Assembly: GCA_021773135.1 (NCBI GenBank)
Contig: JAJFKP010000023.1
Span: 62,001 to 126,000 of the forward strand
From: Woeseiaceae bacterium
GTDB taxonomy: Bacteria; Pseudomonadota; Gammaproteobacteria; Steroidobacterales; Woeseiaceae
Length of the DNA stretch: 64,000 nucleotides
Direction of reading: 5' to 3'
Shown: piece by piece, positions 61,752-64,000 of the stretch
Layout of the letters: each line of letters opens with the position of its first letter
Position numbering within the stretch: the stretch's first letter is position 1
Notes under the pieces: model-generated
What the model was told of the DNA's origin: nothing
Database searches by the model: none
What the model saw: only the letters and a program-made list of their open reading frames with translations
Program-made: the position numbers and the translations under genes

Positions 61752-64000
61752 TTGAGTGCTGCTGATAAAACCATCCAGGAACAGGATTCGCCGGTCAAGA
61801 AGGCTTTGCGGGAAATTCGCAAGCTGCGAGCGCAGCTGGCGGAGAGTGAAGCCGCGAAACGAGAGCCGATTGCTGTGGTTGGTGTTGGTTGCCGACTTCC
61901 TGGTCAAGTAACAGATCCGGAATCATTCTGGCGGTTATTGGAAGAGGGTGGGGACGCCATCGTCGATGTTCCTGCAGACCGATGGGACGCATCGGCTTTT
62001 TTCAGTGAGGATGTTGCCGCCCCAGGCAAGATCGCGTGCCGCGCCGGCGGCTTTATTGAGGACGTCGACAAGTTCGATCCGGAGTTTTTCGGTATATCTC
62101 CCCGAGAAGCTGAAAGTATGGATCCGCAGCAGCGAATTCTCCTTCAGGTCAGTTGGGAAGCCCTGGAGCACGCCGGTATTGCCGCTGACCGATTGCGCGG
62201 ATCAAATACCGGTGTATTCGTCGGCATCGGGACAAGTGACTATATGCAGTTGCGTACGCGCACAGAAGCCCTCGATTCGATCGATGCGTACTACACGCTT
62301 GGTTCGGTTTCGCACAGCGTCGCGTCCGGGCGCCTTGCTTACAACTATGGATTCAACGGCCCAACGCTGTCGGTGGATACCGCGTGCTCGTCATCTTTAG
62401 TGGCGATTCACCTGGCGTGCCAGGCTTTACGGCTGGGCGAGTGCAACATGGCGCTGGCGGCTGGTGTCGGACTCATTCTGGCACCGGACAACGCAATCAG
62501 CCTGTCCAAGGCACACATGCTGGCACCGGATGGGCGCTGCAAGACTTTCGATGCAGCCGCTAACGGTTTTTCTCGTGGCGAAGGTTGTGGCGTGGTCGTG
62601 TTGAAGCGTTTTTCTGACGCTGTTGCCGAAGGCGACAACATTCTCGCGATCGTGCGTGGCAGTGCCGTTAATCAGGACGGGCGCAGTACCGGGCTGACAG
62701 TACCCAACGGCCCTGCACAGGAAGCGGTCATACGGGCAGCACTCGATAACGCCGGCATAAATCCGCTTGACGTAAGTTATGTGGAGGCACATGGCACGGG
62801 AACAGAACTTGGCGATCCGATTGAAGTTCAGGCGCTGGGCGCTGCGCTCTGCGATGGCCGAACGGATGCGCAGGCGCTACGCATTGGTTCGGTAAAAACC
62901 AACCTCGGCCACCTCGAATCCGCAGCGGGCGTTACGGGCTTCATCAAACTCGTACTCGCGCTGCACAAGAAGGCGATTCCGTCACAGTTGCATTTTCATT
63001 CGCCAAATCCACACATACCCTGGGCTGAACTCCCAATCGAAGTGGTCTCGAAGCAGCAATCGTGGCCACAACATGCTGACACGCGCATTGGCGGCGTCAG
63101 TTCATTCGGATTCAGCGGCACCAACGCGCACATCCTGTTGCAGGAAGCACCCGCTGAATCGGAATCTGTGCGGGACGGCAATGCGGCGCAGGCACCTGAC
63201 CGATCGCATCATGTGTTGACGCTGTCCGCAGCAGACACGGATGCGCTTGAGCGACTATGCCAGCGTTATGGCGATACTCTGGCAATACGAGACGATGAGT
63301 GCTTCCCAGACATTTGCTTTTCAGCGAACACCGGTCGCGCCAGTCTCGCTGCACGCTGTGCACTGGTCGCCGGCACAACTCGCGAAGCCGCAGACATTCT
63401 GCAAGCTCGATCTGCAGCCGAACCCGACCCCCGCCTGCGCAGCGGCCCAACCACCGACGAACGACCACGAGTTGCCTTTCTGTTCTCCGGGCAGGGCGCA
63501 CAGCACGCAGGAATGGGTAAGACATTATATGCATCGCAACCCGAATTTCGCCGGGCTTTCGATCGTTGTGATGCGGTGTTCCAGGAGGTATACGACGAAT
63601 CGTTGTGCGACGTGGTTTTCGAAGATGGCACGCGGATCAATGAAACCACTTACACGCAGCCAGCGCTTTTCGCTTATGAGTACGCATTGGCTTCTCTCTG
63701 GTCAGCCTGGGGCGTAACGCCGGATTGGGTCATCGGGCACAGCATCGGCGAGTACGTTGCGGCCTGTGTTGCAGGCGTTTTCTCACCTGAAGATGCCATG
63801 CGACTGGTCGTCGAACGCGGTCGACTGATGGGGAGCCTGCCGGACGGAGGAGCAATGGCAGCGGTGCTTGCTGACGAAGCTACCGTCGAGACAGCAATCA
63901 ATGCCAGCGGACTATCGATATCGATTGCGGCCGCCAATGGACCGGCGAATACCGTAATATCGGGTCGCGCAGAAGACGTAGAGCGACTGCTGGAGGCTTT
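61752..64000 (+). CDS. Type I PKS, KS-AT (partial, runs off the window)
   Basis: Only the first ~749 residues are in the window. A charged N-terminal docking helix (VKKALREIRKLRAQLAESEA, residues 16-35) leads to a KS (about 37-465) with DTACSSSLVA (Cys212), EAHGTGTELG and KTNLGHL. An AT starts near residue 573 (VAFLFSGQGAQHAGMG), with Ser664 in GHSIGEYVA, and is cut before its substrate motif. The TTG at 61752 begins one base after the previous stop and has AAGGG upstream, so the two PKS genes are coupled. Downstream domains are unknown. Confidence 0.92.
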   Translation, partial: MSAADKTIQEQDSPVKKALREIRKLRAQLAESEAAKREPIAVVGVGCRLPGQVTDPESFWRLLEEGGDAIVDVPADRWDASAFFSEDVAAPGKIACRAGGFIEDVDKFDPEFFGISPREAESMDPQQRILLQVSWEALEHAGIAADRLRGSNTGVFVGIGTSDYMQLRTRTEALDSIDAYYTLGSVSHSVASGRLAYNYGFNGPTLSVDTACSSSLVAIHLACQALRLGECNMALAAGVGLILAPDNAISLSKAHMLAPDGRCKTFDAAANGFSRGEGCGVVVLKRFSDAVAEGDNILAIVRGSAVNQDGRSTGLTVPNGPAQEAVIRAALDNAGINPLDVSYVEAHGTGTELGDPIEVQALGAALCDGRTDAQALRIGSVKTNLGHLESAAGVTGFIKLVLALHKKAIPSQLHFHSPNPHIPWAELPIEVVSKQQSWPQHADTRIGGVSSFGFSGTNAHILLQEAPAESESVRDGNAAQAPDRSHHVLTLSAADTDALERLCQRYGDTLAIRDDECFPDICFSANTGRASLAARCALVAGTTREAADILQARSAAEPDPRLRSGPTTDERPRVAFLFSGQGAQHAGMGKTLYASQPEFRRAFDRCDAVFQEVYDESLCDVVFEDGTRINETTYTQPALFAYEYALASLWSAWGVTPDWVIGHSIGEYVAACVAGVFSPEDAMRLVVERGRLMGSLPDGGAMAAVLADEATVETAINASGLSISIAAANGPANTVISGRAEDVERLLEA

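Overview
The window is moderately GC-rich, tightly packed bacterial chromosome with no rRNA, tRNA, phage, insertion sequence or CRISPR array that I can see. The gene set (RecQ, TerB-like, HD-GYP and GGDEF/EAL proteins, bactofilins, a RimK cluster, DUF1840, DUF2845, entericidin and DUF1328 small proteins, and a membrane-anchored TPR protein with a short N-terminal transmembrane cap) points to a Gammaproteobacterium, probably a marine Woeseia-like lineage. That placement is inference from gene content only.

Layout. 1-7 kb: recQ, a TerB-like protein, a c-di-GMP pair (HD-GYP-like plus degenerate-GGDEF/EAL), a DUF454 membrane protein and a TolB-like propeller protein. 7-11 kb: an SDR, a lactonase-like metallo-hydrolase divergent from a PLP aminotransferase, and a MOSC protein. 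11-16.5 kb: two overlapping bactofilins, then a RimB-like protease and an aspartoacylase-family enzyme facing a RimK fused to a C-terminal RCK/TrkA-C-like domain, and a Ca/Na antiporter. 16.7-19.3 kb: three outer-membrane beta-barrel genes in one operon. 19.8-20.5 kb: a decayed TVP38/TMEM64-like pseudogene. 20.5-24 kb: two convergent C26 gamma-glutamyl hydrolases, an amidoligase and an MscS channel. 24-28 kb: an envelope-stress island with DUF1328 and entericidin-like genes, a single-domain response regulator divergent from a LOV-type histidine kinase, and a small lipoprotein. Two good sigma-54 promoters flank this island. 28-44 kb: MgtC-like protein, small lipoprotein, DUF1840, an HtrA-like protease with DUF2845, arsenate reductase-like, DUF899, a TPR protein, a secreted SAM-hydrolase family protein, an MFS transporter, a duplicated-domain secreted protein, a YtcJ-like amidohydrolase lipoprotein and a membrane alpha/beta-hydrolase.

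44.4 kb to the right edge: a hybrid NRPS/PKS biosynthetic cluster that runs off the window. It holds a phosphopantetheinyl transferase, a cyclic-peptide-type ABC exporter, a lipoprotein serine hydrolase of the class C beta-lactamase fold, a type II thioesterase, a loading protein (acyl/aminoacyl-AMP ligase, ketoreductase, carrier), a fully reducing PKS module with a C-methyltransferase (KS-AT-DH-cMT-ER-KR-ACP), and the start of a second PKS (KS-AT, truncated). The likely logic is carrier activation by the PPTase, starter activation and keto reduction on the loading protein, extension with a reduced alpha-methylated unit, further extension downstream, proofreading by the thioesterase and export through the ABC pump, possibly with periplasmic processing by the serine hydrolase. 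The product is unknown. This is the region most likely to hold something undescribed.

Secondary points of interest are the paired sigma-54 promoters, the LOV kinase lacking the usual switch glutamine, the HD-GYP protein lacking the His of its HD dyad, the RimK-RCK fusion and the amidoligase/C26 pair.
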